Of a DNA stretch of 64,000 nucleotides, positions 28,158 to 39,000 are shown piece by piece. A model generated the notes under the pieces. The model was not told the DNA's origin, ran no database searches, and worked only from the letters and a program-made list of their open reading frames with translations. Location of the stretch: assembly GCA_950097015.1 (NCBI GenBank), contig CATNEN010000009.1:436501-500500 (forward strand), given 5' to 3'. Made by a program: the position numbers and the translations under genes. How positions within the stretch are numbered: position 1 is the first letter of the stretch; every line of letters starts with the position of its first letter. This DNA is from Macrostomum hystrix. Lineage: Eukaryota > Platyhelminthes > Macrostomidae.

Positions 28158-31100
28158 CTAGAGCTGGGAGGCCAATTGTGCGGGGGCTTGGCTGCAAACA
28201 TTACAAGTACAATCGAAGGCACCACAGATACATCGCTCACCTTGCCCCAGCTGCCTCAGGGTGCGGCGCCTGCGACTTCGGCAGGTGAGAATCTTCCAGA
28301 AGGTGCGCCGGAAATTCACGTTGCACAGGGCGTAGCAGACAGGATTCATGGTGGAGTTCAGGTAGCACAGCCAGTAACCTGCGGGTTCAGGTTGAGGCCT
28401 TCAGGGTTCAGGGTTCATGATGGAGTTCAGGTAGCACAGCCAGTAACCTGCGGGTTCAGGTTGAGGCCTTCAGGGTTCAGGGTTCATGATGGAGTTCAGG
28501 TAGCACAGCCAGTAACCTGCGGGTTCAGGTTGAGGCCTTCAGGGTTCAGGGTTCATGATGGAGTTCAGGTAGCACAGCCAGTAACCTGCGGGTTCAGGTT
28601 GAGGCCTTCAGGGTTCAGGGTTCATGATGGAGTTCAGGTAGCACAGCCAGTAACCTGCGGGTTCAGGTTGAGGCCTTCAGGGTTCAGGGTTCATGATGGA
28701 GTTCAGGTAGCACAGCCAGTAACCTGCGGGTTCAGGTTGAGGTCTTCAGGTTTGATGTGAAGCTCAGACATTCTAAGCCTTCAATGTTTCAGTTTCTAAG
28801 CTTAGACGGATAAGCCCAGAGAACTGTTGAACTTTCGGGTTCAGAAGAGGCAGGGGTTGAGTTGAGTTCACGGCTTTGTTCTCATGTTTTCTTCAAAAGC
28901 AAAAGCTAATTGCTCAGAGTAGCCTGTGCTGGCCGGCTGGCCTAAGGCTAATCCGAGCTGCTTTGAGCACAAAAAGGCGGCTGTCACACCAGACCAACCT
29001 TTTCGTAACTTTTATTTTGCTGCGCTTAAATAATCATTTTGCTCGTCTTTTTGCGCTAGGGTGGATTGCTAGCCTAGCCCCGGCCTGAGCGCCTCATTGC
29101 AGAGTTCCTTCCGAGCTCAGTGCGGCCACTCAGCTGGGTGAGGCAAACACTGAAGGGGAGAAGATGGGCCTGAAAGCCCAGTTGGAGAGGCCTTTGTGCC
29201 AAGACTTTCCGTCTCCCTGGCCCCCAATATTTTATTGATTGCCGGCAGTTGCTGCTCCACTGGCAGCCGACTCCAAAGAGATTTGATGAACGGCTCAGAA
29301 ATTTGCATTATTATGCCAGATAATTGGCGCAGATAAGAAATACCTGATTAATCAGGGGAGACGGCGCAGCCTTCTGTGCCACAAAAATTCCTGATAAATT
29401 TCGTGGCCAGCGGCCCGAGCAGCCCCTGAAACTGACAGCCAGTGGCGCCACTAAACTGGGCAAAAAACTCCCGCCCCCCCCAAACTGGGGAGAAGGGAGC
29501 TGGATAGGAAGGCCCAGGGAACTCGCAGCTGGTGCGGAGGCCTTGGAATGCCGATAGTGGGAGTTTTATTGTGCTGCCGCCCACGTCTTGGCTCAAAGCA
29601 GCGCGGGAAAACTGTGGCTGAGCTGGGCTGGGGAGCAGATAAAATAAAAAGGGAGAGGGAAATGAGAGTCGCTAAAAAGAGCGCTCCTGATGGGGAAAAG
29701 TTTCTAAACTTTCGCAGGTGTTGCAATTCCCGCCTGGGTCTTTCCAGCCAGCCAGCTGCTACTCACCGAAGTTGTAGATGGTGTCCGGGATGAGCGGCTG
29801 GTAAAGCTCGTCCGGGCAGTGCGCCCGGTAGACGGCGCGAATGAGGGTGAAGACGCTGTAGGGAATCCACGTGATGATGAACACCAGCAGGATGGCGCTC
29901 AGCGTCTTGGCCGCCTTCTGTTCGTTCTTCGACTCCTTCTTGCTGTGCTTCTGCGCCTCGGAAACGCGTCTGAGGTTGCGCTGCGGGTGACCGGAATGCT
30001 GGCCCGTCCGGCGAAGGCTCGAGCCGTCGCCGATGCTGTCAATGCCGCTGTCCGCTGTAGCATTGGACTTGGCGCTGTCGAACCGACCAGCTGATGTAGC
30101 GGCCGGCTGATGGAGCTGCGACTGCTGCTTGAGGAACTGCGACGGCTCGGCTGTGACGTCAGAGATGCGCTTCGAGCGGAGCTGCACCCGACCGCGGCCG
30201 CTGGCGTCCGGCACGCGGATCCACACTATGTAGCTGGGCTGGTCCTCCGGCAGCTCCGAGACCAGCTCGTCCGAGAGCGAGACTGCGGGTTCGTGGCGTA
30301 GTCGGGCTCAGCTAAGGGCTGCCATTGGCCTGGGAGACTGCGGGTTCGTGGCCGGGTTGGGCTCAGCTAAGGGCTGCCAATGGCCTGGGAGACTGCGGGT
30401 TCGTGGCGGAGTCGGGCTCAGCTAAGGGCTGCCAATGGCCTGGGAGACTGCGGGTTCGTGGCGGAGTCGGGCTCAGCTAAGGGCTGCCAATGGCCTGGGA
30501 GACTGCGGGTTCGTGGCGGAGTCGGGCTCAGCTAAGGGCTGCCATTGGCCTGGGAGACTGCGGGTTCGTGGCGGGGTCGGTCTCAGCTAAGGGCTGCCAT
30601 TGGCCTGGGAGACTGCGGGTTCGTGGCGGAGTCGGCCTCAGCTAAGGGCTGCCATTGGCCTGGGAGACTGCGGGTTCGTGGCACTGCATTCGAGTCACTT
30701 GGCGTACAGTTCAGCTCGGGTAGAACTCATTGAGCTGCCTGGAGCAGCTTGCACAGCTCGTCCCCATCTGCCAGATCATTACGCGCCACTCATCCAGCCA
30801 GGTAAGAAGACAGACACGAAAGGCAAGTTTCACCTGGCTCTGCAGGCCGCTGTGCAAACTGCCTGGCCAGCCTCTGCTTGCACACCGTTAATAATTGATG
30901 GCACCTTCTACCTCACAGCTACCGTGCCGCTCTGTCCACTTCGCATTTCGAGGTGGCGCCCGCGCCCGCAGCAGTTCTTCGATACAATGTCCTCTCACCT
31001 GCTTTTCTCAGTTTCTTCAAGGAAAATAAACTGCTGCGTGAAAAAGCGCGCTTGTTTTGTTCAACTCCCTGACTCGAGAACTTTAGCTTCGTAACTCTGT

Positions 31101-34100
31101 GATACCTACTGCTCACCTGACAGCCTCAGTGCATTGCTATGGGATCTGCTGCTCACCTGACAGTCTCAGTGCATTGCTATGGGATCTGCTGCTCACCTGA
31201 CAGTCTCAGTGCATTGCTATGGGATCTGCTGCTCACCTGACAGTCTCAGTGCATTGCTATGGGATCTGCTGCTCACCTGACATTGCTATGGGAACTTGGG
31301 CTGAAAGAAATCCCACAGGACATGAGAGTCCCACCTGATAGTCCTATTTGGAAAAGTTCTTGTTGACGCTTAGTGAGTAGACGACCCCCACTTTGCATTC
31401 TTCCCAATTCCCAGGTTTCTTCAACAGGGGAGGCCATTGTGGCAGCACGGTGCTTGAGGCAGATTCAAGCAGCTGGCCTGCAACCTGACGGCTGCAGCAG
31501 CTCTGCCCAGCAACTCGCTGAGGAGCCGGGCACACTGATTGATGCCGGCAAGCTGCTTGAGAGTGGCAGGAAGAGAAGTGCCCAGGCGGGCGGGGCTCCA
31601 GTCACTCATGCTGGCAGTCGCCCACTCAGTTCCCAAAGTCCTCCATCGTCGCGTACGCAAGCGGGCGCGCAAGAAATGCCACTTGACTGGCTCTGGCAAA
31701 CTCATCCAGGCTGCGGCAGCCTTGGAGAGGCCGCAGGCGGGTGGGACGGAGGCTGCCAGGTAAGCCGGGGTGGGGCCGGTGGGAGACAAAGTTCACACCT
31801 CACCCGCTGTTAAGCCAGGGGACGGCGGAGAGGAGGAGTCGAACATGAATGCCGCGCCGCAGGAGGCCAGAGGAGACTGCAGCTGCTCAGTGTCACAATT
31901 CACATCTGCTCTGAGCCTGTTCTGGGTACTCTCTCAGCCTTGTCAGGCCGCTTGTGGAGGCTAACAGGCATCGATTAGACTGACTCTGCGGCCTCAGGCC
32001 TGCCTGGCCGGCTAAAGTCCAGGCTGGCAGCTGCGACGGTTCCTAACCAATAGACATGGTAGATGACAGATGACAGATGACAGATGACAGATGACAGGTG
32101 ACAGATGACATGTGACAGATGAAAGATTATAAATTATAGATGGTAGATGACAGAGGACAGATGACATGTGACAGATGAAAGATGATAAATAATAGATGAC
32201 AGATGATAGATGACAGATGACAGGCGACAGATGACAGACGACAGATGACAGACGACAGATGACAGATTTATTGGATTAAAGATGATACACCTTAGATAAT
32301 AGGTGATATATGACAGACAATAGATGACAGACAATAGATGACAGACAATAGATGACAGACAATGGATGACAGACAATAGATGACAGACAATAGATGACAG
32401 ACAATGGATGACAGACAATAGATGACAGACAATGGATGACAGACAATAGATGACAGACAATAGATGGCAGACAATAGATGACAGACAATGGATGACAGAC
32501 AATAGATGACAGACAATAGATGGCAGACAATAGATGACAGACAATAGATGACAGACAATAGATGACAGACAATAGATGACAGACAATGGATGACAGACAA
32601 TAGATGACAGACAATAGATGACAGACAATGGATGACAGACAATAGATGGCAGACAATAGATGACAGACAATGGATGACAGACAATAGATGACAGACAATA
32701 GATGACAGACAATAGATGACAGATGATAGGTGATGGACAATAGATGACAGATGATAGGTGATGGGTGACCGAAAGCAGATGACAGAAAGGACATAAGGCA
32801 GAGATATTAGAGATGAGAGATAAGTGATTAGTGATTAGAGATGCGTTTTAGAGGTGAGCTATGGGTGACTAGAGATGTGTGACGAGTGATGAGTTAGAGG
32901 CGATATGAGAGATTTGTGAGACATGAGAAAATCTCCGTCTCCTTCTCCATTCGAGGATTCGAGAGATTTGTGAGACATGAGAAAATATCCGTCTCCTTCT
33001 CCATTCGAGGATTCGAGAGATTTGTGAGACATGAGAAAATCTCCGTCTCCTTCTCCATTCGAAGATTCGAAAGATCTGTGAGACATGAGAAAATCTCCGT
33101 CTCCTTCTCCATTCGAGGATTCGAGGGATTTTTGAGACATGAGAAAATCTCCGTCTCCTTCTCCATTCGAGGATTCGAGAGATTTCTGAGACATGAGAAA
33201 ATCTCCGTCTCCTTCTCCATTCGAGGATTCGAGAGATTTGTGAGACATGAGAAAATCTCCGTCTCCTTCTCCATTCGAGGATTCGAGAGATTTGTGAGAC
33301 ATAAGAAAATCTCCGTCTCCTTCTCCATTCGAGGATTCGAGAGATTTGTGAGACATAAGAAAATCTCCGTCTCCTTCTCCATTCGAGGATTCGAGAGATT
33401 TGTGAGACATGAGAAAATATCCGTCTCCTTCTCCATTCGAGGATTCGAAAGATCTGTGAGACATGAGAAAATCTCCGTCTCCTTCTCCATTCGAGGATTC
33501 GAAAGATTTGTGAAAGCAAGATTTCTTGTAAAAGCTGCGATTCCCGGAAACAATGAGGATGGCTTCAGCAGGTGATGAGGCATTCATGAGGGTGTGCAGC
33601 AGCCAAAGATGGGATCATTGGGCCGGGCCTGCTACGTGTCCTCGGGGATTTCATGACCGAAAGCGTCAGGGCTTCGGCCTGGCTCTGTCAGCAGCTTGGC
33701 GAGCGAATTGCTCAAGCAGAGCACACTCGGTGGAGTGGGCGGCATTCGGGAAAGCTGCTGCTTCCTCGAACCTGATAGGAGTCGAGTTTCGCGAACTTAG
33801 CTTTTTCCCCGTGACTGCCGGCAGGGCATTGCAAGGGCGCGAGGCTGAGGAATTTTCACTTGTGCTCGGGGTGGGAAGTCAAGGGATTATTTGCGAGCAT
33901 CCATTCATGTCCATTCATGTCCATTCATGTCCATTCATGTCCATTTATGTCCATTCATGTCCATTCATGTCCATTTATGTCCATTCATGTCCATTCATGT
34001 CCATTCATGTCCATTTATGTTCATTTATGTCCATTCATGTCCATTTATGTCCACAGGTTTATAAACAGCGAAACTTCTGAGCGGATCAGGTGGTTAAAAT

Positions 34101-35442
34101 ATAGGTGTGTAATCTGTTATGCATGTGTGATATGTATTAGACAGGTGTGTAATCTGTTATGCATGTGTGATATGTGTTAGACAGGTGTGTAATCTGTTAG
34201 ACAGGTGTATAATCTGCTAGGCAGGTGTGATACCTTTTAAGCAGGACAGATAATCTGTTAGACCCCATTTCCAATGGACAGGTGCGCGATCTTCATCATT
34301 CAGAAGGGTTAGCTTGCTCTGTCAGCATCGAGCTGCTAATAGTTCCCTTCCAAGTCAAGAAACTCACACTCTGCATCAGTCGCGGCTGACGGAGCCAGCG
34401 AAGACTCGGCTGGTCGGCCCCGCCTTCCGGCCTGGTAATTGGCCCGGAAGTAGGAGTCGGAGCGGGGAAAATGCAGCGTCGACACCGGCCGGTCCTCGCG
34501 CAGTGTCAGGCTGCCGTCCCTCTCCAGCAGGCGGCCGTCTCGTGCCTCGCCGTCTGCCGTGTCGTCCTCCTCCCCGGCGGTTCCGTTGTCGTCGTCCTTG
34601 TCGATGATTCGGCCGAGACAACCGCGGAGATCGCGCCGACGGTGTCGACCGCGACGTCGGCCTCGTCGAATTGATGACCCGGGTGACTCGCTCGCGCTAG
34701 CGTGGCCGGTACCTCCGCCGCCGCCTTGCAGATTCTGCAGCTCACGCTGTCGCCGCTTGGTCTCCTGGAAGATGCGCACGTACAGCACCGTCATGACGGT
34801 GACAGGCAGGAAGAAGGCCATGATAGAGGTGAAGAAGGTCAGATAGGGGTTGTCGTTGATGAACTCCACCTGGCAGACGGTAGCCAGGCGGTCGGTCTTT
34901 GTGGCGGAGGAGAGCACGATGAGAGGGCTCCAGAGCACGATGGATACAGCCCAGGCGCAGGTGATCATGATCAGAGCACGGCGTGGTGTGCGGTGCGCCC
35001 GATAGACCAGCGGGCTGGTGACGGAGCGGTAGCGGTCGATGGAGATGATGAGGAGGCTGGCCACGGAGGCGTTGCACATTGTGTAGTCGAAGCATAGGTA
35101 CAGGTTGCATGCCACCACGCCGAAAGGCCAGTGATTAACCAGCAGGTAGACAGTGTACGTCGGCATCGAGACGAAGCCTATGAGCAGGTCAGCCACGGCC
35201 AGCGACATTAGAAAGTAGTTGCTCACGGAGCGCAGCTGCGGATCGATGCGGAAGGAGACGAGAACCAGCAGGTTGCCGAAGCCAGTGACGGCGCTAGCGG
35301 CTGCGGCCAGTATGGCGTAGAGGACGATCTCGTACACGGACAGCACCTCCGGGTCTGCGGTGCTGTTCCGAGCGGCTGGGGCCAGCGACTGGTTCAGCAG
35401 CACCAGAGACAGCTGCGACGCGTCTTTGGGCACGCAGGACAT
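28158..35442 (-). CDS. Muscarinic acetylcholine receptor (class A GPCR)
   Basis: Exons are 35442-34368, 30282-29767 and 28378-28158, with GT-AG phase-1 introns. They give 603 aa if the last exon is read to its stop. An alternative GTGAGC donor at 28240 could splice to a further exon. N-glycosylation sites are N17 and N26. TM1 starts near 37. D119 (3.32) sits in [12 protein letters not shown] is 136-138, and the disulfide is C112-C190. TM4 W171 and the TM5 segment around FFLPVTVM follow. ICL3 is very long and charged (about 226-480). TM6 is TWIPYS (496-501), and TM7 is [16 protein letters not shown] (531-546). D3.32, Y3.33, W4.57, Y6.51, Y7.39 and Y7.43 match muscarinic receptors, but the conserved Asn 6.52 is Ser501 and Ser 3.36 is Cys123. 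A TM7 stretch and a tail (FRRTFWKIL) typical of the family confirm the call. It should couple acetylcholine to G proteins at the plasma membrane. Both introns hold minisatellites built from their own 3' splice sites. Confidence 0.93.
28348..28745. repeat. 69-bp array containing the TM7-exon splice acceptor
   Basis: Units start at 28348, 28417, 28486, 28555, 28624 and 28693 (69 bp). The leftmost unit overlaps the first 31 nt of the TM7 exon and its acceptor (minus strand GAACCCGCAG|GTTACTGG). The others are copies in the intron, each carrying an acceptor and a piece of exon. Confidence 0.95.
28746..29766. other. Rest of muscarinic receptor intron 2
   Basis: Non-coding intron sequence. No RNA gene, transposon or extra exon is recognised. 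The donor GTGAGT is at 29766-29761 on the minus strand. Confidence 0.6.
30281..30690. repeat. 55-bp array containing the ICL3-exon splice acceptor
   Basis: Units begin GACTGCGGGTTCG at 30281, 30336, 30391, 30446, 30501, 30556, 30611 and 30666. On the minus strand each has the acceptor CGAACCCGCAG|TC, and only the 30281 copy leads into the receptor exon. Confidence 0.95.
30691..31104. other. Unique part of muscarinic receptor intron 1
   Basis: No features are recognised on either strand. Confidence 0.4.
31105..31290. repeat. 40-bp minisatellite in receptor intron 1
   Basis: Four and a half copies of a 40-bp unit with core CTGCTCACCTGACAGTCTCA followed by GTGCATTGCTATGGGAT. Confidence 0.93.
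31291..32054. other. Unique part of muscarinic receptor intron 1
   Basis: A 146-codon plus frame (31373-31813) and an antisense frame are open, but neither has a recognisable domain. Nothing is called. Confidence 0.35.
32055..32770. repeat. 14-bp GATGACAGACAATA array with GATGACA flank
   Basis: A head of (GATGACA)n-like units at 32055-32290 passes into about 32 copies of the 14-mer GATGACAGACAATA/GATGACAGACAATG, then decays to 32770. Confidence 0.96.
32905..33515. repeat. 54-bp minisatellite in receptor intron 1
   Basis: About 11 copies of a 54-bp unit with core CATGAGAAAATCTCCGTCTC followed by CTTCTCCATTCGAGGATTC. Several frames are open on both strands because 54 is a multiple of 3. The minus frame carries an 18-aa unit with [12 protein letters not shown]. 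No signal peptide, domain or flanking splice support is seen, so it is treated as non-coding. Confidence 0.95.
33516..33897. other. Unique part of muscarinic receptor intron 1
   Basis: No features are recognised. Confidence 0.4.
33898..34055. repeat. 10-bp CATTCATGTC array
   Basis: About 16 copies of CATTCATGTC/CATTTATGTC (one CATTTATGTT), in receptor intron 1. Confidence 0.97.
34100..34260. repeat. Degenerate AGGTGTGTAATCTGTTA repeat
   Basis: Three to five units of GTGTGTAATCTGTTATGC and GTGTGATATGTGTTAGACAG at about 42 bp, shortening to about 20-30 bp at the right. It lies about 110 bp downstream (minus sense) of the receptor intron 1 donor. Confidence 0.75.
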
Positions 35443-36044
35443 TCTGAGCTTGGACCTGAGAGACTATCTGGGAGACGATTACTCTTGGATTACTTCTGCA
35501 GTTGCGCCCTCCAGATGAAGGAGTGGAGAAAAAGCCAGTTCGGTGACAGCCAATGGCTCAGAGCCGACGTAATCGACGCCTCTGATTGGTTGGGAAGGCT
35601 TTCCGTTTATCAACCTTCAGCTGTGTAACTCTGCAGAACCTCTTTTCCCCTAATCCCAGGCATAAATACCAGCATTGTTCGATTCCCTCACCTGTGTGAT
35701 GCTGAATGGCCTGACAATTGGATTCCGGGTGCACAAGTTCGCAATTCAGTCAGCAGCTTGAATAGACAAAGAAGCAATTCAGTGCTTTGAGAATGCTTAA
35801 AGGAGAATGAGCCACACATGAAAGATAGCCCGGGTCCCTTAAAATTTCGCTCAGTTCCATGCACTTTTGCACCCAGGCTGTCTCTAATCTTCAACGAGAC
35901 AGAGCCGCAGTGTGTCAAGGCGAAGACAAGTTTGCATGCTGAGCAGAGGATGCTCAAGTGGAAGCATGGGAGACGGTGAGGTTCTAAAATACTTTAAGGT
36001 TGTCATGAAGCTTTGAACTTTGAGTAGCTATGAAGTTAGGGAAC
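35443..36044. other. 5' flank of muscarinic receptor gene
   Basis: Expected to hold the 5'UTR and promoter on the minus strand. GGTATTTATGCC-like TATA sequence occurs near 35660 in minus orientation but is weak. No gene is seen. Confidence 0.3.
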
Positions 36045-39000
36045 TTTCATACTTGAACAGAATCATGGCTCATACTTGAACCATGGTTAATACTTGAACA
36101 GAATCATGGCTCATACTTGAACAGAATCATGGTTCATACTTGAACAGAATCATGGCTCATACTTGAACAGAATCATGGTTCATACTTGAGCAGAATCATG
36201 GCTCATACTTGAACAGAATCATGGTTCATACTTGAACAGAATCATGGTTCATACTTGAACAGAATCATGGTTCATACTTGAACAGAATCATGGTTCATAC
36301 TTGAACAGAATCATGGCTCATACTTGAACAGAATCATGGCTCATACTTGAACAGAATCATGGTTCATACTTGAACAGAATCATGGTTCATACTTGAACAG
36401 AATCATGGTTCATACTTGAACAGAATCATGGCTCATACTTGAACAGAATCATGGTTCATACTTGAACAGAATCATGGTTCATACTTGAACAGAATCATGG
36501 TTCATACTTGAACAGAATCATGGCTCATACTTGAACAGAATCATGGTTCATACTTGAACAGAATCATGGTTCATACTTGAACAGAATCATGGTTCATACT
36601 TGAACAGAATCATGGTTCATACTTGAACAGAATCATGGTTCATACTTGAACAGAATCATGGTTCATACTTGAACAGAATCATGGCTCATACTTGAACAGA
36701 ATCATGGTTCATACTTGAGCAGAATCATGGCTCATACTTGAACAGAATCATGGTTCATACTTGAACAGAATCATGGTTCATACTTGAACAGAATCATGGC
36801 TCATACTTGAACAGAATCATGGTTCATACTTGAACAGAATCATGGCTCATACTTGAACAGAATCATGGTTCATACTTGAACAGAATCATGGCTCATACTT
36901 GAACAGAATCATGGTTCATACTTGAACAGAATCATGGCTCATACTTGAACAGAATCATGGTTCATACTTGAACAGAATCATGGTTCATACTTGAACAGAA
37001 TCATGGCTCATACTTGAACAGAATCATGGTTCATACTTGAACAGAATCATGGCTCATACTTGAACAGAATCATGGTTCATACTTGAACAGAATCATGGTT
37101 CATACTTGAACAGAATCATGGTTCATACTTGAACATAATCATGGCTCATACTTGAACAGAATCATGGTTCATACTTGAACAGAATCATGGTTCATCTTGA
37201 ACAGAATCATGGCTCATACTTGAACAGAATCATGGTTCATACTTGAACAGAATCATGGTTCATCTTGAACAGAATCATGGCTCATACTTGAACAGAATCA
37301 TGGCTCATACTTGAACAGAATCATGGTTCATACTTGAACAGAATCATGGCTCATACTTGAACCATGGTTCATACTTGAACAGAATCATGGTTCATACTTG
37401 AACAGAATCATGGCTCATACTTGAACAGAATCATGGTTCATACTTGAACATAATCATGGCTCATACTTGAACAGAATCATGGCTCATACTTGAACAGAAT
37501 CATGGCTCATACTTGAACAGAATCATGGCTCATACTTGAACAGAATCATGGCTCATACTTGAACAGAATCATGGTTCATACTTGAACAGAATCATGGTTC
37601 ATACTTGAACAGAATCATGGTTCATACTTGAACAGAATCATGGTTCATACTTGAACAGAATCATGGCTCATACTTGAACCATGGTTCATACTTGCACAGA
37701 ATCATGGTTCATACTTGAACAGAATCATGGCTCATACTTGAACAGAATCATGGCTCATACTTGAACAGAATCATGGCTCATACTTGAACAGAATCATGGC
37801 TCATACTTTAACAGAATCATGGTTCATACTTGAACAGAATCATGGTTCATACTTGAACAGAATCATGGCTCATACTTGAACAGAATCATGGTTCATACTT
37901 GAACAGAATCATAGCTCATACTTGAACAGAATCATGGTTCATACTTGAACAGAATCATGGTTCATACTTGAACAGAATCATGGTTCATACTTGAACAGAA
38001 TCATGGTCATACTTGAACAGAATCATGGTCATACTTTGACAGAATCATGGCTCATACTTGAACAGAATCATGGTTCATACTTGAACAGAATCATGGTTCA
38101 TACTTGAACTAGAATCATGGCTCATACTTGAACAGAATCATGGTTCATACTTGAACAGAATCATGGCTCATACTTGAACCGAATCATGGTTCATACTTTG
38201 AACAGAATCATGGCTCATACTTGAACAGAATCATGGTTCATACTTGAACAGAATCATGGCTCATACTTGAACAGAATCATGGTTCATACTTGAACAGAAT
38301 CATGGTTCATACTTGAACAGAATCATGGCTCATACTTGAACAGAATCATGGTTCATACTTGAACAGAATCATGGCTCATACTTGAACAGAATCATGGTTC
38401 ATACTTGAACAGAATCATGGTTCATACTTGAACAGAATCATGGTTCATACTTGAACAGAATCATGGCTTCATACTTGAACAGAATCATGGTTCATACTTG
38501 AACAGAATCATGGCTCATACTTGAACAGAATCATGGCTCATACTTGAACAGAATCATGGTTCATACTTGAACAGAATCATGGCTCATACTTGAACAGAAT
38601 CATGGCTCATACTTGAACAGAATCATGGCTTCATACTTGAACAGAATCATGGTTCATACTTGAACAGAATCATGGTTCATACTTGAACATAATCATGGTT
38701 CATACTTGAACAGAATCATGGTTCATACTTGAACAGAATCATGGTTCATACTTGAACATAATCATGGTTCATACTTGAACAGAATCATGGCTCATACTTG
38801 AACAGAATCATGGCTCATACTTGAACAGAATCATGGTTCATACTTGAACAGAATCATGGCTCATACTTGAACAGAATCATGGTTCATACTTGAACAGAAT
38901 CATGGTTCATACTTGAACAGAATCATGGTTCATACTTGAACAGAATCATGGTTCATACTTGAACAGAATCATGGCTCATACTTGAACAGATCATGGTTCA

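Noticed and set aside
32134-32794. Leu/Ser/Cys/Val-rich minus ORFs
   Set aside because: The 14-bp array cycles through frames and happens to lack stops.
34471-35110. Plus-strand and alternate-frame ORFs over the receptor exon
   Set aside because: Shadows of the receptor's first coding exon.
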